Below, one piece after another: positions 1 through 8,536 of a DNA stretch of 64,000 nucleotides; position 1 is the first letter of the stretch; each line of letters opens with the position of its first letter. A program made the translations under genes and the position numbers. Source of the stretch: Natronomonas halophila (GTDB lineage Archaea; Halobacteriota; Halobacteria; Halobacteriales; Haloarculaceae); NCBI RefSeq assembly GCF_013391085.1, contig NZ_CP058334.1:124001-188000 (forward strand). Reading direction: 5' to 3'. Below the pieces are notes generated by a model, which worked only from the letters and a program-made list of their open reading frames with translations, had not been told where the DNA came from and did no database searches.

Positions 1-911
1 CCGACGTACGCGGAGCCTTTGAGTCGGCCGACCAGCATCGGCTTGCCGGGCTTGACCGCGACACCGTGCAACAGGAGTTCGCCCGTCTCCTCGACGACGC
101 GGTAGATGACGTCGACCGCGGATGCGGAGGTCGACCCCGAGGAGAGCACGAGGTCGCATTCCTCGGCGGCCTCCCGGAGCACGGATTCCATCGCCTCGTA
201 GTCGTCGCCAGCATGGGAGTAGAGTTTCGCCTCGCCGCCGGCCTCCTCGACCGCCGTCGCGGTCGTGTAACTGTTGACGTCGTAGATTTCGCCCGCGTCG
301 CTGTTCAGCGAGTCGCCGGGCCGGACGAGTTCGTCGCCCGTCGATATGATGCCGACCGTCGGCTTGCCGCGAACCGGCACCTCGTCGACGCCAAGCGCCG
401 ACAGCAGGCCGATTTCTCGGGGCGTCAGCACCGTTCCGGGGCCGAGCGCGCGCTCGCCGGCCGCGACGTCCGCGCCCGCGAACATCACGCGGTCGCCCGG
501 CGCGAGCGACGTGCGCACCAGCACCGTGTCGCCGTCGGTGTCTGTTCGTTCGACCATCACCACCGCGTCGGCTCCCGGCGGGAGGACGGCGCCTGTCGAT
601 ATTTCTGCACATTCGCCGGCGCCCACCTCTACGTCGGGTTCGGCACCGGCGTGGACCTCACCGACCAGTTCGAGTCGGTTCGGGTCGGCCTCGTCGGCGC
701 CGAAGGTATCCTCGGCTTTGACTGCGTAACCATCGACGCTTGCGCGGTCGAACCCCGGCACGTCGAGTTCGGCGTCGATGCGCTCCGAAAGGACGCGGCC
801 TCGTGCTTCGCGCAGCGGGACGGTCTCGTCCTCAGGTCGGAGGTCCAAATCCGCGATGACCTCGTGGGCTTCCTCGGGGTCGGCCAGGTCGCGGAACTGC
901 TTTCTATTCAT
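1..911 (-). CDS. moeA: MoeA-family molybdopterin molybdenumtransferase, partial (3' end outside window)
   Basis: The first 303 residues of a MoeA-type protein are visible; the C-terminus lies beyond base 1. MoeA inserts molybdenum into adenylated molybdopterin in the cytoplasm. Visible family signatures are the early DRASVDGYAV segment, the STGAVLPPGADAVVMVE segment, the GIISTGDEL segment and VLSSGSTSAS near residue 260, followed by LLHGVAVKPGKP. The ATG at 911-909 overlaps the stop of the upstream MoeA gene by 8 bp, so the two are probably translationally coupled. In many haloarchaea one MoeA copy carries a C-terminal substrate-binding-like domain; whether this one does cannot be seen here. 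Confidence 0.88.
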   Translation of the reverse strand, partial: MNRKQFRDLADPEEAHEVIADLDLRPEDETVPLREARGRVLSERIDAELDVPGFDRASVDGYAVKAEDTFGADEADPNRLELVGEVHAGAEPDVEVGAGECAEISTGAVLPPGADAVVMVERTDTDGDTVLVRTSLAPGDRVMFAGADVAAGERALGPGTVLTPREIGLLSALGVDEVPVRGKPTVGIISTGDELVRPGDSLNSDAGEIYDVNSYTTATAVEEAGGEAKLYSHAGDDYEAMESVLREAAEECDLVLSSGSTSASAVDVIYRVVEETGELLLHGVAVKPGKPMLVGRLKGSAYV

Positions 912-2112
912 GGTACTCCCAGTTTTGGACCGCAACGGTTTCGCCTTCGGGAACCCCCTCCCGGCTTTCCTCGACGACGACCCAGCCGTCGGCCAAGGCG
1001 ACGCTTGAGAGGACGCCCGAGCCGCTGGCGCGAGTGGGCGTCGCTTCGAGGCCGGATTCGGGCTCGTCTAATTTCACCCGCACGAACGTCCGAACGCCGG
1101 GTTCGCTTCGAATCTTTCGGGTCAGCGTCGCCTCCCGCGTCGGCGGCGGATTCAGCGGCATCCGACCGAGATGCTTGATAAGGGGCCGCAAGAACTGGAC
1201 GGCGTTGACGATGGCCGCGACGGGATAGCCCGGCAGCATGACGACGGTGGTGTCCTGTACGCGGCCGAGCGCGACCGGATGACCGGGCTTGAGGGCGACG
1301 CCGTGGACGAGTATCTCGCCCAGTTCGTCGACCACCTCGGGGATGAGGTCCCGCTCGCCAACGGAGGAGCCGCCGGTCGTGACGACCACGTCGCGCGTCA
1401 GGTCCCGCTGGACGGCCGCCCGCAGGGCCTCGTGGTCGTCGGTCACGATGTTACGCCGCTTCACGTCGGCGCCCCAGCGCTCGGCGAGTCGCGAGACGGT
1501 AAAGCGGTTCGTCTCGATAACCTCGCCGGGGTCGGGGTCGGCCTGCACGAGTTCCTCGCCGGTCGGAATCACGGCGACTTCGGGTTCGGCGACGACTTCG
1601 ACGGTGTCGATGCCGGTGGCCTTCAGCAGGCCGAGGTCTGAAGGGCGCAACTGATGGCCGGGGTCGTAGAGCCGCTGGCCCTCGTCGACGTCCTCGCCGA
1701 CCGGCGCGACGTTTTCACCCTCGGCGACGGCGTCGAACACCTCCAGTTCGCCCGCGAGTTGTTCGGTCTGTTCGACCATCACGACGGCGTCTGCGCCCTC
1801 AGGCAGTTCGCTGCCGGTGTGGACCCGTGTTGCGGTGTCGGGGCCGACCGATTCGCCGGGGCGTAGGATGGCGGGCGAGCGGTCGGAAGCGCCGAAGGTG
1901 TCCTCCGCGCGGACCGCCCACCCGTCCATCGCGGCCCGTGGATAGTGGGGGACGTTCCGGGCGGCGTCGACCGGTTCCGCCAGCGTCCGGCCGTCGCAGA
2001 CGGACAGCGACACCCGTTCGGTGCGGTCTATCGGGGCGATATCGAGCAGTTCCTCGCGGGCGGCGGCGACCCGCGTCCGCTCTTTGAATCCCGATTCGCG
2101 TACGTCGCTCAT
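904..2112 (-). CDS. moeA: Molybdopterin molybdenumtransferase MoeA
   Basis: A full-length 402-residue MoeA-type enzyme for molybdenum insertion into molybdopterin. Signatures are RAAMDGWAVRAEDTFG near residue 60, HTGSELPEGADAVVMVEQ near residue 100, AVIPTGEELV near 185, the TTGGSSVGERDL loop near 245 and HGVALKPGHPV near 270. It is the upstream member of a same-strand pair with a second MoeA-type gene, overlapping it by 8 bp. Two adjacent copies are common in haloarchaea and may serve different cofactor steps; that division of labour is inference. Confidence 0.93.
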   Translation of the reverse strand: MSDVRESGFKERTRVAAAREELLDIAPIDRTERVSLSVCDGRTLAEPVDAARNVPHYPRAAMDGWAVRAEDTFGASDRSPAILRPGESVGPDTATRVHTGSELPEGADAVVMVEQTEQLAGELEVFDAVAEGENVAPVGEDVDEGQRLYDPGHQLRPSDLGLLKATGIDTVEVVAEPEVAVIPTGEELVQADPDPGEVIETNRFTVSRLAERWGADVKRRNIVTDDHEALRAAVQRDLTRDVVVTTGGSSVGERDLIPEVVDELGEILVHGVALKPGHPVALGRVQDTTVVMLPGYPVAAIVNAVQFLRPLIKHLGRMPLNPPPTREATLTRKIRSEPGVRTFVRVKLDEPESGLEATPTRASGSGVLSSVALADGWVVVEESREGVPEGETVAVQNWEYHE

Positions 2113-2169
2113 ACCCCACTCTGGGGATGCAGGGGTGAAAAAGGGTGACTCCGCGGCACGCCGTCACAC

Positions 2170-2442
2170 TCAGTTCGGCGCGACCAGAACGCTGCCGTCC
2201 CGGATGACGAAAAGCGGGTCGTGGCCGCCGAAGGCCGTCGCCATTCCGTCGCTCGTGTGTACCTCGACCGGGGCTTCGACGGCTTCGTCGAGAGCGTGTG
2301 TTTCGCCGGCCGCGAGGGTGACTGACTCCGTCCGAACGCCCGCACCGTGGACGACGACGTGGAGAGTCTCCGTCGAGGGCCCCTCGTTGTGGACGACGGG
2401 GCCACGCGTCGGTCCTGCAGTCGGGCGACTGGCTCCAGCCAT
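2170..2442 (-). CDS. Small haloarchaeal protein of unknown function
   Basis: A 90-residue protein I do not recognise. It contains a run of short beta-strand-like stretches (STETLHVVVHGAG, SVTLAAGETHAL, PLFVIRDGSVLVAPN) and no membrane segment or metal motif. The ATG at 2442 is chosen over the GTG at 2460 because a TATA-like TTATAATG box lies about 26 bp upstream, the spacing expected for a leaderless transcript. It sits between the MoeA pair and a divergent Hsp20 gene. The strand pattern would suit a small beta-sandwich, but no function is assigned. Confidence 0.6.
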   Translation of the reverse strand: MAGASRPTAGPTRGPVVHNEGPSTETLHVVVHGAGVRTESVTLAAGETHALDEAVEAPVEVHTSDGMATAFGGHDPLFVIRDGSVLVAPN

Positions 2443-2463
2443 CGTGTGAATAGTTACCACGAC

Positions 2464-2471
2464 ATTATAAG
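2464..2471 (-). promoter_or_regulatory. TATA-like box for the 2170-2442 gene
   Basis: On the minus strand the sequence reads TTATAATG, centred about 26 bp upstream of the ATG at 2442. The spacing fits a leaderless haloarchaeal promoter and decides the start codon of that gene. Confidence 0.55.
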
Positions 2472-2579
2472 TGTCTTCGGGCTGGTTCGGCTCCCGATCC
2501 CGACGGCCGATTGGGACTTTCGCTCCGGTACGTGCAGTTGTCCGCCACCGGGGATTTTAACGCTCCAGCGGCCCTAGCC

Positions 2580-2933
2580 ATGGGTATGCAACTTCGTGAG
2601 GCGTTGGGCGAACTCCCGGAGACGGTTTTTGCCGACCTGCTGGAGAACGAGGAGGCCTATCTGCTCGTCATCGACCTGCCGGGGTCGACGTCGGAGACCG
2701 TCGACGTCCGCCTCGAGGACGGCCGCCTTCGCATCGAGGCCCGCCGCGAGAAGGACGTCCCGCGGTCGTTCCGGTACGTGACCGAGGAACGGTCCCTCTT
2801 TCTGGATGCTGAACTCCCGCTGCCGTCGGACGTCTCCGGCGGCGGTGCCGAGGCGGAAGTCGAGAAAGGCGTCCTCACGATTCGCCTGCCGAAATCGACC
2901 GACGAGGGCGGCCAGCATATCCCCGTCTCGTGA
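2580..2933 (+). CDS. Hsp20/alpha-crystallin family small heat-shock protein
   Basis: A 117-residue small heat-shock protein, an ATP-independent chaperone that holds unfolding proteins in the cytoplasm. The alpha-crystallin domain is seen as LLVIDLPGSTSETVDVRLEDGRLRIEA, then ERSLFLDAELPLPSDV, then the typical closing VEKGVLTIRLPK. The start at 2580 follows a TTTTAA box (2553-2558) by about 25 bp, giving a probable leaderless message. The N-terminal arm is short (about 20 residues) and there is no C-terminal IXI motif, so the oligomer may be small; that is inference. The AarF-like kinase gene follows after 55 bp on the same strand. Confidence 0.85.
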   Translation: MGMQLREALGELPETVFADLLENEEAYLLVIDLPGSTSETVDVRLEDGRLRIEARREKDVPRSFRYVTEERSLFLDAELPLPSDVSGGGAEAEVEKGVLTIRLPKSTDEGGQHIPVS

Positions 2934-2988
2934 GCCGGGACACGCGGCCGATAGCCGGCGGGATATCCACCCCGAGTGAGGTGTACCT

Positions 2989-4647
2989 GTGACGCTCCGC
3001 GCCTATCGACGGTTCGTCGTCGTCGCCTACCAGTTCCTGCCGCTGCTGCTCGCTTACGCCCGCGACCGCAACCGGTATTTCCTCTTCGGCCCCAGCCGGA
3101 CGGTCTCGCCGGAAAAGCGCCGCGAACGGGCGGACTCGCTGCTGGAGTCGCTGGTCCGTCTCGGCCCCACGTTCGTCAAACTGGGCCAGTTGCTCTCGAC
3201 GCGACCGGACGTCCTGCCCCCGGAATACATCGAGGTGTTCGAGAGCCTGCAGGACGACGTCCCGCCCGCGCCGTGGGCGGAGAGCCGTACGGTCCTCGAA
3301 AGCGAACTCGGCCCTGTTGACGAGGTGTTCGACGAGTTCGACACCGACCCGATAAGCGGCGCCAGCCTCGGACAGGTCTACATCGGCGAAATCGACGGCC
3401 AGCGCGTCGCCATCAAGGTTCGACGGCCGAACATCGAGGACCTCGTGGAGGCCGACCTCCGGGTCATCCGCTGGTCGTTGCCCATCCTGATGCGCTTCGT
3501 CAGCGAGACGCGCTCCTTTTCGCTGGAGACGCTGGCCGACGAGTTCGAGAAGACCATCCGCGAGGAGATGGACTACGAGCGGGAGCGCCGTATGCTCGAA
3601 GAAATCGGCGAGAACCTCGGCGACAACCCGGACGTCCGCGTGCCCGTCGCGCTCCCCGAGTTGTCGACTCGGCGCGTGTTGACGATGGAGTACGTCGAGG
3701 GGACGAAGATTTCACAAATCGACAACCTCGACCGACTGGGCGTCGACCGGACGGAACTGGCGACGACGCTCCAGCGGGTCTACCTCCAGATGATTATCGA
3801 GGACGGCGTCTTCCACGCCGACCCTCACCCCGGCAACCTCGCCGTTCAGGACGACGGCACCATCGTCTTCTACGACTTCGGCATGAGCGGGCGCGTCGAC
3901 CCGTTCATTCAGGAGAAAATCGTCGACTTCTATCTGGCCGTCGCCCGTCAGGACACCGACGCCATCCTCGATACGCTCATCGAGATGGGGACGCTCAGCC
4001 CCGAGGCCGACCGCGAGGTCATGTCCAACGTCATGGAACTGGCCATCGCCGACGCCCGCGGGGAGGACATCGAACAGTACCGCGTCCAGCAAATCATCCA
4101 GCAGGTCGAGGACACCATCTACGACTTCCCTCTCCGCCTCCCACCGAACCTCGCGCTCGTCTTGCGCGTGGCGACAGTCGTCGAGGGTGTCTGCGTGACG
4201 CTGGACCCGGATTTCGACTTCATCGCCGTCGCGACCGACTACCTCCGCGACGAGGGCGTCCTCGAAGAGAGCGCCCGTGGCTACCTCCGGGGTCGCGGCG
4301 AGGAACTCCAGCACCTCGGCGAGTCGCTGGTTCGCGTGCCGCCAAAACTCGAATCGACGCTGGACCGGGTCGAACGCGGCGACGTCTCGGTCGGCGTCGA
4401 ACTCGAAGACGACGAACCGCTCGAAAAACTGGCCAAACGACTGGTCGTCGGCATGCTGCTGTCGACGGGACTGCTGGCGACGACGGTCCTCTATGCCTTC
4501 GCCACCCTCGAAGCGACGGCTGTCGCGGCGGGCGTATCTGCCCTACTTGCGGGCCTGCTGTGGCGGTCGTTCCGCAAGCGCCGCGGCATCCGTGCCAAGC
4601 CGCAGTTCACGCGGCAGGCGATGCGCGAGCGGCAGGACGAGAAGTAA
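2989..4647 (+). CDS. AarF/ABC1/UbiB kinase-like protein
   Basis: A 552-residue atypical kinase-like protein of the ABC1/UbiB family, whose members support isoprenoid quinone and membrane lipid metabolism. The family KxGQ motif is at K64-Q67, the A-rich nucleotide loop SGASLGQV near 123-130, the VAIKV lysine at K143, the HADPHPGN catalytic loop at 276-283 and DFG at 296-298. Two hydrophobic helices near residues 485-530 probably anchor the C-terminus in the membrane. The start is a GTG; an upstream GTG at 2981 runs into a stop at once. The substrate in archaea is not known. Confidence 0.92.
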   Translation: MTLRAYRRFVVVAYQFLPLLLAYARDRNRYFLFGPSRTVSPEKRRERADSLLESLVRLGPTFVKLGQLLSTRPDVLPPEYIEVFESLQDDVPPAPWAESRTVLESELGPVDEVFDEFDTDPISGASLGQVYIGEIDGQRVAIKVRRPNIEDLVEADLRVIRWSLPILMRFVSETRSFSLETLADEFEKTIREEMDYERERRMLEEIGENLGDNPDVRVPVALPELSTRRVLTMEYVEGTKISQIDNLDRLGVDRTELATTLQRVYLQMIIEDGVFHADPHPGNLAVQDDGTIVFYDFGMSGRVDPFIQEKIVDFYLAVARQDTDAILDTLIEMGTLSPEADREVMSNVMELAIADARGEDIEQYRVQQIIQQVEDTIYDFPLRLPPNLALVLRVATVVEGVCVTLDPDFDFIAVATDYLRDEGVLEESARGYLRGRGEELQHLGESLVRVPPKLESTLDRVERGDVSVGVELEDDEPLEKLAKRLVVGMLLSTGLLATTVLYAFATLEATAVAAGVSALLAGLLWRSFRKRRGIRAKPQFTRQAMRERQDEK

Positions 4648-4699
4648 CCGGGGGACGACGGGTTTTCACGGTGGTCTTGTTTAAAAGGATACGCCGGCC

Positions 4700-5044
4700 T
4701 CATGCAAGCGTCGTGAGAAGCAACACACGGAGGTTCCAGACGACGATGAGTGTCCCGAGGACCGCCAACCCCAGCGGCACGCCGACACAGTAGGGCTGGG
4801 GCGTGCGCCGCCAGACGACATAACAGCCCCCGAAAACGGTGGCTTTCAGCACGAGCATCGACCCGACGGCCGAATACTCGAAGAGGTACGCGGCGAGCGG
4901 CTGGAGTTCGACGACGCCCGTCAGTCGGAGTCCCACAGCCGTCGTCACCACGTCGCCGGCCCCGAAACAGAGAACGGCGATGCCCCACAACCCCATCACA
5001 CCACGTCGAGGAATTGCCTCAACCCGCACGGGTTCGCCGCTCAT
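4700..5044 (-). CDS. Small multi-pass membrane protein (possibly DUF5658-like)
   Basis: A 114-residue membrane protein with about three to four hydrophobic segments: LWGIAVLCFGAGDVVTTAVGL, VGSMLVLKATVFGGCYVVW and VGVPLGLAVLGTLIVVWNLRVLLL. The G-D-x-x-T-T pattern in the first helix recalls small haloarchaeal membrane proteins of the DUF5658 type, but I am not certain. In-frame ATGs also exist at 5071 and 5092, so the N-terminus could be up to 16 residues longer. It is convergent with the AarF-like gene and divergent from the aminotransferase. No function is assigned. Confidence 0.65.
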   Translation of the reverse strand: MSGEPVRVEAIPRRGVMGLWGIAVLCFGAGDVVTTAVGLRLTGVVELQPLAAYLFEYSAVGSMLVLKATVFGGCYVVWRRTPQPYCVGVPLGLAVLGTLIVVWNLRVLLLTTLA

Positions 5045-5156
5045 GCCCCGGGATACGGCGAATACGACCATTGTAACATCCAGCTTACCCATGGAAATAG
5101 GCCGGTAAACAACGCCTTCCCGCGGCGAGTTCGGGCTGTCCACACGGGACTCGGAC

Positions 5157-5176
5157 GGCGGCCTTTTGAGGCCGCC
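5157..5176. promoter_or_regulatory. Perfect inverted repeat around the TATA-like box of the aminotransferase gene
   Basis: GGCGGCC-TTTTGA-GGCCGCC: two perfect 7-bp arms around a 6-nt loop. The loop is the only T-rich stretch at the position (about 25 bp before the ATG at 5192) where a leaderless TATA box is expected. This could be an operator that hides the core promoter. High GC makes chance inverted repeats more likely, so confidence is moderate. Confidence 0.4.
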
Positions 5177-5191
5177 CGCCGACCTTCGAGT

Positions 5192-6256
5192 ATGCAAATC
5201 GAACCGTTCGAACTCGAACGCTGGTTCGCCGAGGTCGAATCCGGCGCCGATATCATGCTCGCCGAAAGCGGCGTTCGCCCGCTCGAAGCGAGCCGCTTCG
5301 ATACGGACCCCGGCGAGTTGGGCTACGTCATCCCCACCGCAGGCGACCCCGAATTCCGCGAGGCCATCGGCGCCCACCACGACCGAACCGCCGAGGAGAC
5401 GATTTTCACCTGTGGGACACAGGAGGCCAACTTCCTCACATTCCTCTCGCTGGTCGATACCCACGCCGTCGTCGTGACGCCGACCTACGGGTCGCTCTCG
5501 GAGGTGCCGGCGGCGCTGGCCGAAACGACCGAAGTCCCCCTTTCGGACCTCGACTGGACGCTCGATGTCGATGCGGTCGCCGAAGCGATTCGCCCCGATA
5601 CCGACCTCGTCGTCGTCAACAACCCGAACAACCCGACCGGCCGCTACCACGACGAGGACGCGATGCGTGCCCTCTACGACGTCTGTGCGGACAACGGAAC
5701 CTACCTGCTCTGTGATGAGGTCTACCGCCTGCTGGACGAGGACCCACGGCCCCCCGTCGCGAGTTTCGGCCGCTACGGTATCTCGACTGCCGGCGTCTCC
5801 AAATCCTTCGGTCTCGCTGGCTTACGATTCGGCTGGCTCTGTGGCCCCGCGGCCGTCGTCGCCGCCGTCGAGAACTGGAAGGATTACACCACCATCTCGC
5901 CTTCGGCGTTCGGCCAGCATATTGCCCGACAGGCGTGGGACCGCCGGGAGGAATTACTGGCCGAGAACCGCGAGCACGCCGCGAAAAACCGCGAATTGGT
6001 CGTCGAGTTCCTCGACGAACACGACCTCGAATGGTCGAATCCCGACTGCGGGACCAACGCCTTCATCGAGGTGCCCGACGGCTTCGCTGGCGGAGAATCA
6101 TTCTGCCGAAGCCTCGTCGAGGCCGAATCGGTCGTCCTCGCACCCGGCGAGGCCTTCGACCGCTCCGACTGGTTCCGCATCGGCTTCGGCCTGCCTCACG
6201 AGGAACTCGTCGAAGGGCTGGCACGCGTCGATTCGTTCCTCCAGCAACACGCCTGA
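5192..6256 (+). CDS. Class I/II PLP-dependent aminotransferase
   Basis: A 354-residue fold-type I aminotransferase, cytoplasmic, transferring an amino group through pyridoxal phosphate. Seen are the cofactor-binding NNPNNPTG at 143-150, the DEVY segment with D175, the Schiff-base lysine K204 in GVSKSFGLAGLRFGW, and a C-terminal FRIGFG arginine that binds the substrate carboxylate. It is shorter than typical aspartate aminotransferases (about 380-400 residues), mainly at the N-terminus. Substrate cannot be told from the sequence. The next gene converges on it with only 6 bp between. Confidence 0.88.
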   Translation: MQIEPFELERWFAEVESGADIMLAESGVRPLEASRFDTDPGELGYVIPTAGDPEFREAIGAHHDRTAEETIFTCGTQEANFLTFLSLVDTHAVVVTPTYGSLSEVPAALAETTEVPLSDLDWTLDVDAVAEAIRPDTDLVVVNNPNNPTGRYHDEDAMRALYDVCADNGTYLLCDEVYRLLDEDPRPPVASFGRYGISTAGVSKSFGLAGLRFGWLCGPAAVVAAVENWKDYTTISPSAFGQHIARQAWDRREELLAENREHAAKNRELVVEFLDEHDLEWSNPDCGTNAFIEVPDGFAGGESFCRSLVEAESVVLAPGEAFDRSDWFRIGFGLPHEELVEGLARVDSFLQQHA

Positions 6257-6262
6257 GCGGAC

Positions 6263-6997
6263 CTACACGCGCCGATAATCGCCAAGCCGCGTTCCGTCGA
6301 GCAAGTAAGCCTCGCCGTCGGCCAACCCCTCGGGCAGAAACGGTGAGAGGAACCCGTCGGCTTCGTTGACGAAGGTGCCACCCGAGCGGTCGTTAAACGC
6401 GGGGCAGACGACCATTCGGTCGCCCACCTCGTCGTACTCCGGAAAGCCCGCCGAGTCGATACCCCCTCGAAGCCAGACGCGCTCCGTTCGGCTACCGCCG
6501 ACCGCGTCTTCGAGTCGGACCTGCGGGTGCTCGTGGGCGGTACACAGCGTCGGCGCGGCGGCGACTTCCTCGGCGGGCCACGTGTGGCCGTGACAGAACC
6601 CAACGTCGCCGATACGGGTTCCGGAGCCATCGACGACGTTCACGTCCGTGATGCCGTCTGCGACGGCCTCGATGTTTCCGTCGTGGTTGCCCTTCGTAAT
6701 CGTGACCGGGACGCGCTCGGTGACCGTCTCCAAAAGCGTCTCCAGTTCGATGCGCTCGGCACCGGTCGGTTCGCCGATGGCGTCCGCGAGGTCACCCAAA
6801 AGGACGACGCGGTCGGCGTCGGTGTCGACCAACAACCGAAGAAGGCGCTCACGGCGTTGCTCGGCGTTGCTTCGGAGTTCGACGCCATCCAGTCGAAGGC
6901 CCACCTCGATGCCGGCGTGATAGTCGGCGACGACGAGGGCGCGCTCCGGCCCGCAGTCGGCGACGGCGGCCGGCCGGCCGGGCACCGGGTCGAGCAT
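6263..6997 (-). CDS. RPA-operon metallophosphoesterase
   Basis: A 244-residue calcineurin-like phosphoesterase. The binuclear metal motifs are DYHAG (D25, H27), LLGDLAD, GNHDG, then GHTWP and a late AHEH. Its ATG follows directly after the stop of the upstream RPAP gene (TGAATG), closing the rpa1-rpap-phosphoesterase operon. In Haloferax volcanii the equivalent third gene of the rpa1 operon encodes an RPA-linked phosphoesterase (rpe), from which the link to single-stranded DNA metabolism is taken. The substrate is unknown; related COG1407 proteins are often linked to helicases. Confidence 0.88.
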   Translation of the reverse strand: MLDPVPGRPAAVADCGPERALVVADYHAGIEVGLRLDGVELRSNAEQRRERLLRLLVDTDADRVVLLGDLADAIGEPTGAERIELETLLETVTERVPVTITKGNHDGNIEAVADGITDVNVVDGSGTRIGDVGFCHGHTWPAEEVAAAPTLCTAHEHPQVRLEDAVGGSRTERVWLRGGIDSAGFPEYDEVGDRMVVCPAFNDRSGGTFVNEADGFLSPFLPEGLADGEAYLLDGTRLGDYRRV

Positions 6998-8536
6998 TCA
7001 GATGGACTTGAGCGTGCCGTCGGAGGGCTCGTAACACCGGCCGCTCATGAGGGCGTCCTGAATCGCCTCTTCGACGTCGTCGGCGGCGACACCGTGGGAT
7101 TCGACGACTGCCTCGACGAGTTCGTCGTGGTCGGCACCGTCGCCCTCGTCGAGTTCTTCCATCGTATTCATGACGGCGTCTTCGAGGTCGACGTCTCCGG
7201 CGGCTTCGGCCTCTTCTTCAGTTCCCGTTTCTTCCTCGGCCTCCCCCTCGATGGGTTCGGCCGGCTCCTCGGTGTCTTCCGGTTCGGGTTCCGGCACTTC
7301 CTCGGATTCGGTCGCTTCGGGTTCCGATTCAATTTCACCCTCGGATTCGGGGGTCTCGATGCCGGCCTCCTCAACCTCGTCGGCCGTCGAGAACTCGGTG
7401 CCGTACTCCTCTTCGACCTGTTCGCGGGTCTCCTCGTCGAGGTCGAACTCTCCGGGGTCGAAGTCGTCCAGTTCCTCCTCGACTTCCTCGCGGACCTCCT
7501 CTTCGGATTCGAATTCGCCGGGTTCCTCGACGGTCTCGGATTCAGTCTCGGGTTCGGCCGCCGGTTCGGCCGTCTCTTCGGTCACTTCCTCGGTCTCCTC
7601 GATGGTCTCGGATTCGGCGGGTTCGGACGTTCCTTCGACTTCAGCAGGCTCTCCGGTCGCCGGTTCGGTTTCGACCTCCGTTTCCGCTTCGGCCGACTCC
7701 TCGGGTTCGGGTTCCTCGCTTTCCTCTTCGACCGTTCCCGGAGTGACCTCGGCCTCGTCTTCCTCGTCGACGCCGGCCGCGGCAGCCGCCGACGCCGGCG
7801 AGGGAGCACCCGACAGGTCGAGCGTCGCGAGGTCGCTGGCGTCGCCCATCCCCTCGTCGGGGGCGACGTCGAGTCGCCGGACCTCATCGCGCTCGCCCGC
7901 GACGACGCGGGCGGCATCGAGAGCGGTCTCCCGAAGCGCGTCGAGGTAGGCGGGCGTCGTGTCGTAGTAATCCAACGCGAGCGCGACGCCGTCGGCGAGG
8001 CGGTCGTCGATACCCTCCTCGACCAGCGCGGCGCGTAACTGGTCGCCGGAGAGTTCGGCCTCGATGGCCGAGGCCATGATTCCGATGCGGTCGATGGTCC
8101 GCTCGGCCGTCGTGACGACCCAGCGATCCCGGGTTTCGGCGTCGACCTCGCTGATTGATTCGGGCCGGACCGACGTGTAAATCTGGTCGCCGTCGTCTGG
8201 TTCGAAGGTTCGAGCCTTCCCGGAGAGGGAGACGAAGGTCGGCGGGTCGGCGCGTTCGAGAAAGGCCAGCGCTTCGGGTTGATACTGGCCGGCGTAACTG
8301 ACGAAAGCGCCCGTCGGGTCGACGATACGCCCCCGAACCATCTCGGGGTTGACGTCGTCGACTTCAGTGAGGACGCCGACCGCGAAGAGGCGGTTGACCC
8401 GCGCGCCGGTCGGCGTGACGACGTAGTTCGGCGCGCGCTCCTCGTCGCTTTCGCTGTAGGAGAACTCCGCGTCGTCGAACTCGGCGGCGAAGAGGCGGTA
8501 GGCGACCTCCCGTCGTCCGGGGCCGGAGTCACTCAT
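6998..8536 (-). CDS. rpap1: RPA-associated protein with long acidic linker (COG3390 family)
   Basis: A 512-residue partner of the RPA1 single-stranded-DNA-binding protein. The N-terminal 250 residues form an OB-fold-like domain (EVAYRLFAAEF, PTGARVNRLFAVGVLTEV, GRIVDPTGAFVSYAGQY, PPTFVSLSGKAR) plus a helical part. Residues about 250-435 are an almost pure Glu/Thr/Pro/Val low-complexity linker. The last 65 residues form a compact helical domain (HDELVEAVVESHGVAADDVEEAIQDAL) resembling a winged-helix protein-interaction module. The ATG overlaps the rpa1 stop in a 4-bp ATGA, so expression is coupled. The role is inferred from the conserved haloarchaeal operon. Confidence 0.9.
   Translation of the reverse strand: MSDSGPGRREVAYRLFAAEFDDAEFSYSESDEERAPNYVVTPTGARVNRLFAVGVLTEVDDVNPEMVRGRIVDPTGAFVSYAGQYQPEALAFLERADPPTFVSLSGKARTFEPDDGDQIYTSVRPESISEVDAETRDRWVVTTAERTIDRIGIMASAIEAELSGDQLRAALVEEGIDDRLADGVALALDYYDTTPAYLDALRETALDAARVVAGERDEVRRLDVAPDEGMGDASDLATLDLSGAPSPASAAAAAGVDEEDEAEVTPGTVEEESEEPEPEESAEAETEVETEPATGEPAEVEGTSEPAESETIEETEEVTEETAEPAAEPETESETVEEPGEFESEEEVREEVEEELDDFDPGEFDLDEETREQVEEEYGTEFSTADEVEEAGIETPESEGEIESEPEATESEEVPEPEPEDTEEPAEPIEGEAEEETGTEEEAEAAGDVDLEDAVMNTMEELDEGDGADHDELVEAVVESHGVAADDVEEAIQDALMSGRCYEPSDGTLKSI
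7230..7790 (-). repeat. Low-complexity acidic-coding stretch inside rpap1
   Basis: About 560 bp of irregular short repeats that encode roughly 185 residues dominated by Glu with Pro, Thr, Ser and Val (blocks such as SEPEATESEEVPEPEPED). On the plus strand it reads as ttcggttcgg-like runs. It looks like an expanded flexible linker rather than a folded domain. Confidence 0.8.

Noticed and set aside
6527-8038. 503-residue Phe/Gly/Leu-rich frame opposite rpap1
   Set aside because: It arises from the Glu-rich repeat read backwards and carries no recognisable features.
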